This document shows positions 8,343 to 15,394 of a stretch of DNA of 26,042 nt, piece after piece. The notes beneath the pieces are model-generated. The model searched no databases and was not told the origin of the DNA. It saw nothing but the letters and a program-made list of their open reading frames with translations. The stretch is from a virus. The stretch covers positions 1-26,042 of the IMG/VR virus record IMGVR_UViG_3300048015_000345; one strand, given 5' to 3'. The position numbers were made by a program, and so were the translations under genes. How positions within the stretch are numbered: the first letter of the stretch is position 1; each line of letters starts with the position of its first letter.

Positions 8343-9009
8343 ATGCCCCCCAATGCTTCCAGTGCCGACAACGACGCCAATGCCGAATCACTCAGGCCCT
8401 CACGTTCGGTTGCGTCTTCCAATGTCTTTTCCCGCCGCAACGACTTGGGCCAATCAATGCGGTAATCATTTGCGTCATTGCCTTTTGCCCGTTCGGCAAG
8501 CAGGGCTACGGTTGCAAGTGCGACCTCCAACCGCAACGTGGTATCTAGTGGGGATATGCGATCAAATGAACGCCATTCGGCAAAATCGGCGGCATCCATG
8601 CGGGCATTTAATTCATCGAACGTGAGGCAACCACTACGAAGGCATAGTTGATGTGCCAATATCTCATCGGGGTTGGCTAGTTTTTTTTTGCGTTTTCTTC
8701 CGTGCTGCCTTTGTCCATCTTATTGATTCGCAGGGCATGGTCGAAAAGACACGACAACACCGGTAACGGCAATTCCGAAATTCCGTCCCAATCCTCATCG
8801 GTGAAAAGTCTTTTGCCGTTCTCATCGCAAATCGTCTTTGCCAGCAATTGGGCATAGATCATTTTCGGATCGGCATCGGTGCGTTGGTCTTCCCACTTAA
8901 AGAGGTCCGACATTCCCATAACCCGAATGCCGACGTTCCCAAAATCGGGAACGTCTACAACCTCCATCTTCACCCGGCGGTTTAAGATGTCGTCTTTACT
9001 CAACATCAT
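8339..9009 (-). CDS. Tail assembly chaperone, -1 frameshift form (GT-like)
   Basis: A second open frame continues past the TAG of the short form in the -1 phase, down to the TGA at 8339-8341. It has no convincing start of its own; the first possible one is a TTG well inside it. Slippage at A-AAA-AAC (8680-8686) re-reads base 8680, giving a join of 9009..8680 and 8680..8339 and a fusion of about 223 residues that continues KKK then LANPDEILAHQLCLRSG. The extension (about 113 residues) is the T-like part, which in lambda contacts the tail tube protein. This arrangement is the classical programmed frameshift of phage tail chaperones. Confidence 0.8.
8677..9009 (-). CDS. Tail assembly chaperone, short form (G-like)
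   Basis: This 110-residue product ends just after a run of nine A's (protein end ENAKKN, then TAG). The ATG at 9009 overlaps the tail-tube stop (TAATG) and has AAGGA upstream. It lies between the tail tube and tape measure genes, where nearly all long-tailed phages place their tail assembly chaperone pair. The short form is made without frameshifting and would be the abundant partner that coats the tape measure protein before tube polymerisation, as lambda gpG does. The assignment comes from synteny and the slippery site rather than from sequence similarity. Confidence 0.8.
   Translation of the reverse strand: MMLSKDDILNRRVKMEVVDVPDFGNVGIRVMGMSDLFKWEDQRTDADPKMIYAQLLAKTICDENGKRLFTDEDWDGISELPLPVLSCLFDHALRINKMDKGSTEENAKKN
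8680..8686 (-). other. Programmed -1 frameshift slippery site A-AAA-AAC
   Basis: On the minus strand nine A's followed by C (8689-8680) stand directly before the TAG stop of the short chaperone. In frame this reads AAA AAA AAC TAG, containing the efficient X-XXY-YYZ heptamer A-AAA-AAC. Slipping back one base opens the 113-codon downstream frame. Confidence 0.85.
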
Positions 9010-9479
9010 TATTCCTTATGTTCCGGGTTCACAACGACCTCGGCCTTATCGTCATGCTTCAATGCGTCACCGCTGGCGTTGGTAATTGAGGAAATCATAA
9101 AGGTTGCCTCTGTCACCATCTTATCTTTCAACGGGAAACTATCACCAAAAGAGGTCAGAATGCCCCCGTATGTTCTCACGTTGCTATCGGGTGAAGTCAC
9201 TGTCATTTGGCATTGTGTGTTAAGCAGACCATAGATTGCCGCAGCCTGAGCGGCGGAATAGGTGATAGAGATTTCCAATTCACCGCCCTTACCCCAACCC
9301 GGAATCAATTCGGGAATGTTCGTAGGACTATCATATCGTTCAATTTCAACTGGCGTGTAAGTGGTCTTAGGCATTTTGATATCTAAGACCTCGGCCAATG
9401 ATGTAAAGGTGCCTGCCGTGGTCGTTGCGTTGTAACCAACGCTAGTACCCTTACCAATTCGTGCAACTGTAGCTGCCAT
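9009..9479 (-). CDS. Major tail (tube) protein
   Basis: The 156-residue product lies between the tail-completion gene and the tail chaperones, the standard place of the tail tube protein. It starts MAATVARIGKGTSVGYN and has the TSLAEVLDI stretch (about 25-35) and a beta-rich middle (GKGGELEISITYS, FPLKDKMVTEATF) characteristic of siphovirus tube proteins. The ATG at 9479 is chosen over an upstream in-frame TTG (9491) because the TTG lies inside a hairpin and GGGGG stands 6 nt before the ATG. Its stop overlaps the chaperone start. As the tube subunit it should be among the most highly expressed products of this operon. Confidence 0.75.
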   Translation of the reverse strand: MAATVARIGKGTSVGYNATTTAGTFTSLAEVLDIKMPKTTYTPVEIERYDSPTNIPELIPGWGKGGELEISITYSAAQAAAIYGLLNTQCQMTVTSPDSNVRTYGGILTSFGDSFPLKDKMVTEATFMISSITNASGDALKHDDKAEVVVNPEHKE

Positions 9480-9484
9480 TAAAA

Positions 9485-9513
9485 CCCCCAATAGGTGACA
9501 ACCTATCTAGGGG
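9485..9513 (-). promoter_or_regulatory. Hairpin in the leader of the tail tube gene
   Basis: A compact inverted repeat, ATAGGT-gaca-ACCTAT (9491-9506), is extended by CCCC (9486-9489) and GGGG (9510-9513). On the minus strand it ends 6 nt before the tube-gene ATG and is followed by TTTT. It could slow or partly terminate transcription, stabilise the 3' part of the mRNA, or mask the G-rich ribosome-binding site. Confidence 0.45.
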
Positions 9514-9527
9514 TTCACATTGCATTT

Positions 9528-9944
9528 TCATTGGTTGAAGATCATTGTGAACGTCGCACGTTTAATGAATTCGTTAAATGCCTCACTTTCAGTTTCCTGG
9601 GCATCGTCATCACTCACACCATCTTCATCGAGGAAACACCCTTGCACCGTCACACCGCCCCATGTTCCGGCCTGAGAATCTAAAGCACTCACCACGGCCC
9701 AAATGAGGGCATCGGGGTCGTTGTAATTAAGACCAATTGCGGCAATTTCTACCTTGCAGGTCGTGTATCCATCGGTGCCGGAATAGGTTTGCAACGTCGA
9801 TACGTCTGAAATGCGATACACCAACATTGGATAAGTGAGGTCGGCAATACGGGCAAGTGAGGGATAAATACGATTACTCACCAATGCCGTGATGGTGTCG
9901 GTATCCAACAACTGAGAAACAATGGCCTGTGCGGGTGAACTCAT
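9528..9944 (-). CDS. Tail completion protein, DUF3168-like
   Basis: The 138-residue product (starts MSSPAQAIVSQLLDTDTITALVSNRIYP) resembles the DUF3168 family, the tail-terminator/completion proteins of HK97-like and lambda-like phages, with the typical opening of two helices followed by RIYPSLA and a strand ending TYPMLVYRI. It follows the gp10-like gene and precedes the tube protein, as expected. The ATG at 9944 is preferred to an in-frame upstream start, which would overlap the previous gene. TACATA lies 5 nt upstream and no Shine-Dalgarno sequence is visible. Confidence 0.75.
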   Translation of the reverse strand: MSSPAQAIVSQLLDTDTITALVSNRIYPSLARIADLTYPMLVYRISDVSTLQTYSGTDGYTTCKVEIAAIGLNYNDPDALIWAVVSALDSQAGTWGGVTVQGCFLDEDGVSDDDAQETESEAFNEFIKRATFTMIFNQ

Positions 9945-9948
9945 GCAC

Positions 9949-10389
9949 TTATGTAGCGTCACCGCAGGCACTCTCTATTTGGTCCAACCACGAATCAATA
10001 ACGGCCTGTTGAGCGGCCTCCTTGTTTTCCTCAAATGCCTTGCCCAAAAAGTTGTTTGCTGGAATTGATTTGCGTTTGTCACCCAACTTGCGGTTGCCCT
10101 GCTTGTGACCATAGATTAGGAACGAGGCATAAAATGCTTTGCCGGTGTAGTCTTTTGCACCCATACCGACGTTGATTTTAGTTACACCCTTGCCAGCCTT
10201 TCCCGAACGTACCTTGATAGATCGTTTGACCAATCCACTTTCAACCGGTGCCGCCGCCTTTGCCGCCTGTTGAATGATCTTTGCACCGACACGCAGGCCC
10301 TTCTTGATGATGGATCGTTGGACCTTTTTATCAAGTGCCTTTAATTTGGCCTTAGTTGCCTCGATTTGTTGTTCGGTGTTATCACTCAT
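9949..10389 (-). CDS. HK97 gp10-like head-tail/tail protein
   Basis: The 146-residue product has the HK97 gp10 family pattern: a basic helical N-terminal part (KAKLKALDKKVQRSIIKKGLRVGAKIIQQAAK) followed by AAPVESGLVKRSIKVR (about 46-61) and a C-terminal YASFLIYGHKQGNRK ... IPANNFLGKAFEENK segment. These proteins act at the neck, in tail attachment or completion. It is preceded by AAGG about 7 nt before the ATG and follows the head-closure gene by 6 nt, so it is an internal gene of its operon. Confidence 0.85.
   Translation of the reverse strand: MSDNTEQQIEATKAKLKALDKKVQRSIIKKGLRVGAKIIQQAAKAAAPVESGLVKRSIKVRSGKAGKGVTKINVGMGAKDYTGKAFYASFLIYGHKQGNRKLGDKRKSIPANNFLGKAFEENKEAAQQAVIDSWLDQIESACGDAT
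9950..9955 (-). promoter_or_regulatory. TACATA box before the tail operon
   Basis: TACATA, then AGTGC, then the ATG at 9944. The box overlaps the end of the gp10-like gene, whose last codons are ACA TAA. Confidence 0.5.
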
Positions 10390-10395
10390 TTTGCC

Positions 10396-10833
10396 TTATT
10401 TCGGTGGATTGGGTTCGGCACAATAGAGGGTCATCATTCGGTGTTTCCAATTCTCATCGGATATGCCTTGGATCGTGAAATATCGAACCGGCGGGGCATA
10501 CACATTCATTGCCGCCAGTTGATCCAATGACGACCCGGCAAGTTGATCCAACGACGAATCGGTTGCCGACAAATTGATTCCACCAACTTGAATGCGATGA
10601 GTGACCCTAATGAGGTCATTGTATCGGATGATGATTTGCAACGTCGAATTGGCGGCGGCGGCGTTGGCCTGTGTGATGTCGATGAGAGAGCCACGAAGGG
10701 GTTTAATTTGGCCCCAAAGGGTCGTTACCAACGTCCATTGCGAATAGTCTGAGGTCGAAACCTCGTTAAAAGCGTTGCGGTTCGTCGGCGGTGCAATGAT
10801 GTTGAGTTGTGTTCTAATTCCCCCGGCCCTCAT
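10396..10833 (-). CDS. Head closure / head-tail joining protein
   Basis: The 145-residue product matches the phage head-closure (head-tail adaptor, SPP1 gp16-like) pattern: it starts MRAGGIRTQLNIIAPP, has DYSQWTLVTTLWGQIKPLRG (about 29-48) and ends with a beta strand containing RYFTIQGISDENWKHRMMTLYCAE. It carries an internal duplication, SSLDQLAG then SSLDQLAA, in the middle of the protein. The start has the strongest ribosome-binding site in the window (AAGGAGG, 4 nt before the ATG) and lies 17 nt after the connector gene. Confidence 0.8.
   Translation of the reverse strand: MRAGGIRTQLNIIAPPTNRNAFNEVSTSDYSQWTLVTTLWGQIKPLRGSLIDITQANAAAANSTLQIIIRYNDLIRVTHRIQVGGINLSATDSSLDQLAGSSLDQLAAMNVYAPPVRYFTIQGISDENWKHRMMTLYCAEPNPPK
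10517..10564 (-). repeat. Tandem 24-bp duplication inside the head-closure gene
   Basis: Two adjacent 24-bp units, beginning at 10517 and 10541 and differing at a few positions, encode the repeated octapeptide SSLDQLAG/SSLDQLAA. The reading frame is preserved. Confidence 0.7.
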
Positions 10834-10850
10834 GTTCCTCCTTCGGTCGA

Positions 10851-11438
10851 TTATGCAACCGGTGTTTGCCTTGCACGACGGCCATAGAATGCCTCCAGTG
10901 AGTGAGGAACCACGGCCATTGATTTATCAGAAACCGATTCACGGTTTTCATACATCGTGCCAGCGTGTGTGCGTATCGCCATGCGAATATCTGAAGGCAC
11001 CGTGGTTGCATCGGGGCCTAGTCCCGCCGTATATGTCACGACTAACGGCCCGGCCCAACCTGAGGGCAAGTAAAGCAGATCGGCGTTGCCCGCCGCCTCA
11101 ACAACGGCATTGGTGACGGCGATGCCGTTGTCGGTGACGGTGACCGAACCGGGAACAACCGGCCCCCGTGGCAACGGCACGACCGAATCACGCAGGCCAT
11201 AGTGTGAACCTGGGAACCGGTGATGGTCGTGCCAATACGTTGCGGTGATCGTGCGATTCACCAACGACATTGCCATTGATTCCTCGGCAAAGATCGTTGC
11301 GGCGGCAATCATGTCATTGACCAATGTCGCCTCGTTTGGATCGGCGGCGGTGTCGGGGTCCAACCTCAGGAAATAAGTGAGGTCGTCAAACGTCAAGACC
11401 GGCACGTTGGGGAATGGATTTGAAATCTGATAAATCAT
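10851..11438 (-). CDS. Head-tail connector protein, HK97 gp6-like
   Basis: The 195-residue product has the gp6-like connector features: an N-terminal LTFDDLTYFLRLD motif (about 15-27), a helix of the type LVNDMIAAATIFAEESMAMSLVNRTITATYW (about 39-69), and a C-terminal GPDATTVPSDIRMAIRTHAGTMYENRES segment that is very typical of the family. It binds below the portal and starts the neck. The start overlaps the preceding gene by one base (TAATG). Confidence 0.85.
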   Translation of the reverse strand: MIYQISNPFPNVPVLTFDDLTYFLRLDPDTAADPNEATLVNDMIAAATIFAEESMAMSLVNRTITATYWHDHHRFPGSHYGLRDSVVPLPRGPVVPGSVTVTDNGIAVTNAVVEAAGNADLLYLPSGWAGPLVVTYTAGLGPDATTVPSDIRMAIRTHAGTMYENRESVSDKSMAVVPHSLEAFYGRRARQTPVA

Positions 11439-11704
11439 TATTTCTTTTCGACATTGGCCTGTGCCTTTTCATCCTCACGCATCTTTGCAATTCGCTTGTC
11501 TACTTTTGCTTTGCGTTCGTTCTTTTCCTCGTCGCTCAACTTGTCGTCGAATTGGTTCGTTGGTTCGGGGTCATTCTCTAATTTTGCAATGCCCGATTTG
11601 AGGAACCCCTGCAACATTTTATCGTTGTGAATTTCGTAGGTCTTTCCGGCAATGAATACCTCACGTTCGGTTGACAACGAATGAATCATGGTGACTTTTT
11701 TCAT
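11438..11704 (-). CDS. Small highly charged protein at the head of the connector operon
   Basis: This 88-residue protein begins MKKVTMIHSLSTEREVFIAGKTYEIHND and ends in a Lys/Glu/Asp-rich tail from about residue 48. A small gene between the capsid and the gp6-like connector is common in HK97-like phages; the N-terminal part, with an IAGKTYEI strand and a following GFLKSGIAK helix, resembles the small phage proteins often found there. It opens a new unit: it follows the capsid terminator directly and has TACATA 5 nt upstream and no Shine-Dalgarno sequence. Function unknown. Confidence 0.65.
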   Translation of the reverse strand: MKKVTMIHSLSTEREVFIAGKTYEIHNDKMLQGFLKSGIAKLENDPEPTNQFDDKLSDEEKNERKAKVDKRIAKMREDEKAQANVEKK

Positions 11705-11709
11705 ATGGT

Positions 11710-11715
11710 TATGTA
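11710..11715 (-). promoter_or_regulatory. TACATA box before the connector operon
   Basis: TACATA, then ACCAT, then the ATG at 11704. It lies 13 nt downstream of the T tract of the capsid terminator, where a new promoter would be expected. Confidence 0.55.
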
Positions 11716-11728
11716 GTGAACGTGAAAC

Positions 11729-11756
11729 AAAAAACCCCCGGCATATAGCCGAGGGT
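11729..11756 (-). terminator. Rho-independent terminator after the capsid gene
   Basis: On the minus strand ACCCTCGGC-TATAT-GCCGGGGGT forms a 9-bp stem with one G-U pair, followed by TTTTTTG. It lies 27 nt after the capsid stop and separates the head from the connector unit. Confidence 0.9.
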
Positions 11757-11783
11757 CTTTTGCGTACAGGAACAAAGAACTAA

Positions 11784-13016
11784 TTAGGGAAGAACCAACG
11801 TTGCAATTGCACGAGGATCATATCCGGCGCAACAGAATGCAAAGCTATTGAATCCCTGTTGTGCAGGGCGTTCGGAATAGTTCACGTATCTGGCAACCGT
11901 CTGGTCACCGGCATAGCGAACCTTGAAACCGAGACCCGACATTACAAACCCAACAACCTGCCCGCTAGAACCACCAAGGGCATTAAGGTAGTCAGTAAAG
12001 ACAACCGGGGTGCCATTGAAGAATCGAACATCGAGGTTCTGAGGGTCATTGAAAGTCAACAACGGCTGGCCGGTTGTTGAGACTAAGTTTTCCATAGCCG
12101 ACAGAACCGATTTGTTGACAACAATGACCTTGCGGCTGTTGTAATATTTCGGCAATGCACGGTTGAGGGCAACAAAGTTTGCGTAGGTTACACCGCTATC
12201 GGTCGCAGCACTAATGTGAGTAGTGATGGTTGAATCGGCGGCAATCTGTGCCATTACAGCAGCCTCAAATGCCAATTCACGACCATAGATCAAAGCAGGC
12301 AGCAACTCGCTCAACATATCAAAGTCAACGGCCTGCAATTCCAGCTCGCTAATCCAGGTGGTGTCACTCTGGAAGGTCGTTGGTTTGAGGTCGATGCCAG
12401 TAATGCCCGGCGGATTTTCAGTTTCAACCGTGGCGTTTTCCGAAACGGTCGAACCTGCTGTAGGCAAGGCAATTGGGTAAGTGATTTCACGGGTCGTTGC
12501 CGTTACCAGCGGTGACATACCAACGGCGGCAAGGGCCTGCACGAGGGTGTTAGGTGCCGTTGGGGTGATGAGGTCAAGAACATCCTTAGGGTATGCGATA
12601 CCGTTGGAGGTCGTTGAACTAATCGTTGCACCGGTTACGGCAAATTTCTTGCGAGGATCGCCAGCGGTTTTGCCCCAATAGTCCAATGCACTATTGAAGG
12701 TCTTTTTGCCCTCGGCGGTTTTGAAGAAATCGAGTGACTTAACCGAATTCTTGACTTCAATTTCGGTTTCCTCTTTACCGGGAACCTCAGTTGGCAGAAC
12801 GATTTTCTTTTCGTCTTTAGACTTAAAGGCATCTGACGCAAAGCGGGCATTGCGTTCGTCGAGGTCTTTAATGACCTGCATACGACTAAATGCGTTATCG
12901 CTTTCGGCCTTTTCCTCATTCGTGAGGTCACGTTTTTCTTCGATAGCTTTTGAAAGCAGGGCATCCGACTTGGTTTTGAGGGAATTAAATTCCTCTCTCA
13001 ATACTGAAATATCCAT
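11784..13016 (-). CDS. Major capsid protein, HK97 fold
   Basis: The 410-residue product has the HK97-family layout: an N-terminal helical, charged delta (scaffold) segment (about 1-110), normally removed by the prohead protease, then the capsid domain. Family landmarks include GIAYPKDVLDLI, NTLVQALAAVGMSPLVTATTREITYP, TTWISELELQAVDFDMLSELLPALIYGRELAFEAAVMAQI and a C-terminal GFKVRYAGDQTVARY segment. The ATG at 13016 (MDISVLREEFNSLKTK) is preferred over an in-frame start at 13064, since coiled-coil delta domains usually begin this way. It is followed by a strong terminator, consistent with high expression. The leader between protease and capsid contains a perfect inverted repeat. Confidence 0.92.
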   Translation of the reverse strand: MDISVLREEFNSLKTKSDALLSKAIEEKRDLTNEEKAESDNAFSRMQVIKDLDERNARFASDAFKSKDEKKIVLPTEVPGKEETEIEVKNSVKSLDFFKTAEGKKTFNSALDYWGKTAGDPRKKFAVTGATISSTTSNGIAYPKDVLDLITPTAPNTLVQALAAVGMSPLVTATTREITYPIALPTAGSTVSENATVETENPPGITGIDLKPTTFQSDTTWISELELQAVDFDMLSELLPALIYGRELAFEAAVMAQIAADSTITTHISAATDSGVTYANFVALNRALPKYYNSRKVIVVNKSVLSAMENLVSTTGQPLLTFNDPQNLDVRFFNGTPVVFTDYLNALGGSSGQVVGFVMSGLGFKVRYAGDQTVARYVNYSERPAQQGFNSFAFCCAGYDPRAIATLVLP

Positions 13017-13041
13017 TGTAGTTTCCGTTGATTGTTTGTCA

Positions 13042-13058
13042 GTTGTGAATCTCACAAC
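13042..13058. promoter_or_regulatory. Perfect 7-bp inverted repeat in the capsid leader
   Basis: GTTGTGA-atc-TCACAAC lies 26 bp upstream of the capsid ATG, in the only sizeable gap (73 bp) of the portal-protease-capsid unit. The size suits a repressor operator or a small RNA hairpin; no protein partner is known. Confidence 0.4.
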
Positions 13059-13089
13059 GTCCACACGTTCAACCGAAAACTCTGCTCGG

Positions 13090-13758
13090 TTACCTCAGTG
13101 CAAAAGTATCTAGTGCCAATCTCTTTAATTTCAATTGTGCATCTAACAATTTTGTGTAGGTTGGCACTGGTGGAAGGGCCGGTGTAGGCGGTTCCTTATG
13201 CTCAATATCCGTTGCCGTCATAGCTGGAATTGGTGTAATAGTGACCTCATCGACGGTGAACCTATTCACACTCACAACATCGAGGCCGTTGTCGGTGTCG
13301 TCACCATCGGTGATATCGTAATCCTCAAATCCATTCGCCATTGAAAACGACATACCGGCAACATCACCCCTAGCAACCCAGGCACTGACATCGTTCCCAA
13401 TTTGGGTGCCGAGGTTCAAATCCAATTCGATTGGTATTCCAGTTTCATCGGGTTGACCGATGCGGAGGGATTTATTGGCCGTGGTTCCCAATGGCGTATC
13501 AAACTGATGGTGCCACAGGGCCATTACGGGTGAGGTCCAATTGATCGTTGCATTGTTGGGGATTTGAACGACATAACCGCCTCGGTCGTCTGAGGTCGTG
13601 CCGGGAACGGCGTTGTTGGCAAACACAATCGGATAACCGGTCAATGTCACAATGCCGTTGGTGCCATCACCGGCGGCAAAGGATTTGGCCTTCACTCTCA
13701 GATTGCAACGATGAGCCGAAACGATTTGACGGCCCGAAAACTTTTCACGGTTTTTCAT
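13090..13758 (-). CDS. Prohead (HK97-type) maturation protease
   Basis: The 222-residue product shows the herpesvirus-assemblin-like fold signatures of phage prohead proteases: VTLTGYPIVFANNA near the N-terminus, a catalytic-type histidine region MALWHHQFDTPLG (about 79-91), the serine region GMSFSM (135-140) and the third-residue region DEVTITPIPA (170-179). It removes the capsid delta domain during head maturation. The ATG overlaps the portal stop by 4 nt (ATGA) with a GGGGGGAG ribosome-binding site. The Pro-rich C-terminal segment (PPTPALPPVP, about 191-200) links to a short charged tail. Confidence 0.88.
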   Translation of the reverse strand: MKNREKFSGRQIVSAHRCNLRVKAKSFAAGDGTNGIVTLTGYPIVFANNAVPGTTSDDRGGYVVQIPNNATINWTSPVMALWHHQFDTPLGTTANKSLRIGQPDETGIPIELDLNLGTQIGNDVSAWVARGDVAGMSFSMANGFEDYDITDGDDTDNGLDVVSVNRFTVDEVTITPIPAMTATDIEHKEPPTPALPPVPTYTKLLDAQLKLKRLALDTFALR

Positions 13759-15371
13759 ACTCCCCCCTCATTTGCTTTTGCCTGATTTGTCAGAATTTCG
13801 CTTGCGATTGCCCCGAGGTCCGGTTCATCGTGACCGGCAATGATGCCCCGCACACCGGCGGCATATCGTTCACCCACCGCCTGGGCGGCACCATCGGTGA
13901 CCGGGTGACCCATTGCCGCCAACGTGGCAAAGATCGGTGCGACGGAATCGGTTGCATATCGCTTTTGATCTTCAGCGAACACATTGCCCCAACGGGTAAG
14001 GGCCTCACGGTCGCCACCGTGGCGTTTAGAGGCCGTTTCTAGGGCCTTGGACGTTTTCGACGACACACGGGCCGAGGCATCGGCGAACAATGCGGCAAAG
14101 GCCGTGAGGTCGGGCAGCTTGCGTGATTGCTTTTGCGGTTCATCCTCTTTGCGATCAACCGCCGGTGTTGATGGATCGGTGACAGGCGGCGGGTTGTTCG
14201 TACCGCCCAATGTCGCCAGCTTGTCGGCGTTGGGGTCGGTGTCGGGTGCATAGCCCAACACGTTGCGAGCCTCGTTCGGTGTGATGATTCCCGCCGCCTT
14301 TTGGGCAATCGTGACATTGCTTTCGGTTGCCGTGTCACCACGGATAAGGGCATTGGGGTCGATATGGATTCTCAGGCCCTTTGCCAACTCTGCCGGTGCC
14401 ATCAATTTTGCACTCAATTCCGATTCATCGGCCTCGATGAGGGGCCGGAACAAATCACGCACGACGGCCTGCTGCTGCTGTTCAACGGCTGCGTTGTATT
14501 TGCCCTCGGATAAATCAAACATCATCACAGGCGGCACACCGGTAATTTGTGCAATCTGTTTCGTACTCAGGGATGAAAGTTGAATCGTTTGTGATTGTTC
14601 GTTACTCAGGCCGTTGTTGGTGAAAGTTGCACCATCGCTCAGAATCAACACGTCATTATCAGCATTGGACCCGCTGAATTTAGTCCTAATTGTTCTTTCG
14701 ATTTCCGTCTGCTTTTCTGGAGACAATGCTTTATCAATGTTGATGGTTCCCCGAATAACACCACCCTTAACGAGATAGCGGGTGATGAACCTATCAACGT
14801 GCCTTGCCCGTTCAAATGTCTCGGTTAAGAGTGTGATAGGATTCAATCCTTTAAGGCCGTCATAACTCAGGCCCATTAAGTGGATCATGTCGGCATATGC
14901 GACGACGTGGCAGTTGCGACCTCCGACGTAATACCACGTTGATATATTTCCATCGTCGTCAATCCACCGGAACGGCCAAACCAATTCGGGAAAGTGTTGG
15001 TGCAACTCGACAGGTCGGAATTGAGAATCACGAACAATTTCGGCATAACCGTTGCCCGTGTGCGACCGATGAAAAAACAATGAACGCCAGAAATCAAACG
15101 ACGTTTGATAAGAATTCGGTTTGATGGTCAATAGACTGGTGACGGGATGATTGATATCGACGTTGTTATTTTGAATCGACCTCGGGAACGAGGCCATATT
15201 TGAGGCAATGTAATTCATTGCCCGCCAATAAGACGGGATTGTCAAAACCGAATATGAATTAACAAGTGCGTTCGGCAAGACGTTGGGAATTGAATCGATG
15301 ATATTCATACCACCGATGCCCCCGATTGCCCCTCCGATGCCGTCAAAAGTCTGAAGATTGGTCGTTGCCAT
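13755..15371 (-). CDS. Portal protein, HK97 family
   Basis: The 538-residue product follows the HK97 portal pattern: VLTIPSYWRAMNYIASNMASFP near the N-terminus, HPVTSLLTIKPN, FDFWRSLFFHRSHTGNGYAEIVRD, ADMIHLMGLSYDGLKGLNPITLL, and TKQIAQITGVPPVMM. It forms the dodecameric DNA channel at the capsid vertex. The C-terminal part (about 420-538) is a longer Ala/Ser/charged extension than in HK97 and looks helical; its role is unknown. The ATG at 15371 is preferred over an in-frame upstream start that would overlap the terminase end, because TACATA sits 5 nt before it. No Shine-Dalgarno sequence is visible. Confidence 0.9.
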   Translation of the reverse strand: MATTNLQTFDGIGGAIGGIGGMNIIDSIPNVLPNALVNSYSVLTIPSYWRAMNYIASNMASFPRSIQNNNVDINHPVTSLLTIKPNSYQTSFDFWRSLFFHRSHTGNGYAEIVRDSQFRPVELHQHFPELVWPFRWIDDDGNISTWYYVGGRNCHVVAYADMIHLMGLSYDGLKGLNPITLLTETFERARHVDRFITRYLVKGGVIRGTINIDKALSPEKQTEIERTIRTKFSGSNADNDVLILSDGATFTNNGLSNEQSQTIQLSSLSTKQIAQITGVPPVMMFDLSEGKYNAAVEQQQQAVVRDLFRPLIEADESELSAKLMAPAELAKGLRIHIDPNALIRGDTATESNVTIAQKAAGIITPNEARNVLGYAPDTDPNADKLATLGGTNNPPPVTDPSTPAVDRKEDEPQKQSRKLPDLTAFAALFADASARVSSKTSKALETASKRHGGDREALTRWGNVFAEDQKRYATDSVAPIFATLAAMGHPVTDGAAQAVGERYAAGVRGIIAGHDEPDLGAIASEILTNQAKANEGGV

Positions 15372-15376
15372 TGCGA

Positions 15377-15382
15377 TATGTA
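15377..15382 (-). promoter_or_regulatory. TACATA box before the portal
   Basis: TACATA, then TCGCA, then the ATG at 15371, in the 23-bp gap after the large-terminase stop. Confidence 0.55.
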
Positions 15383-15394
15383 GGGGTCCAACGA

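Noticed and set aside
13548-14042. 164-codon plus-strand frame over the protease-portal junction
   Set aside because: It runs antisense to two confident structural genes and crosses their boundary.
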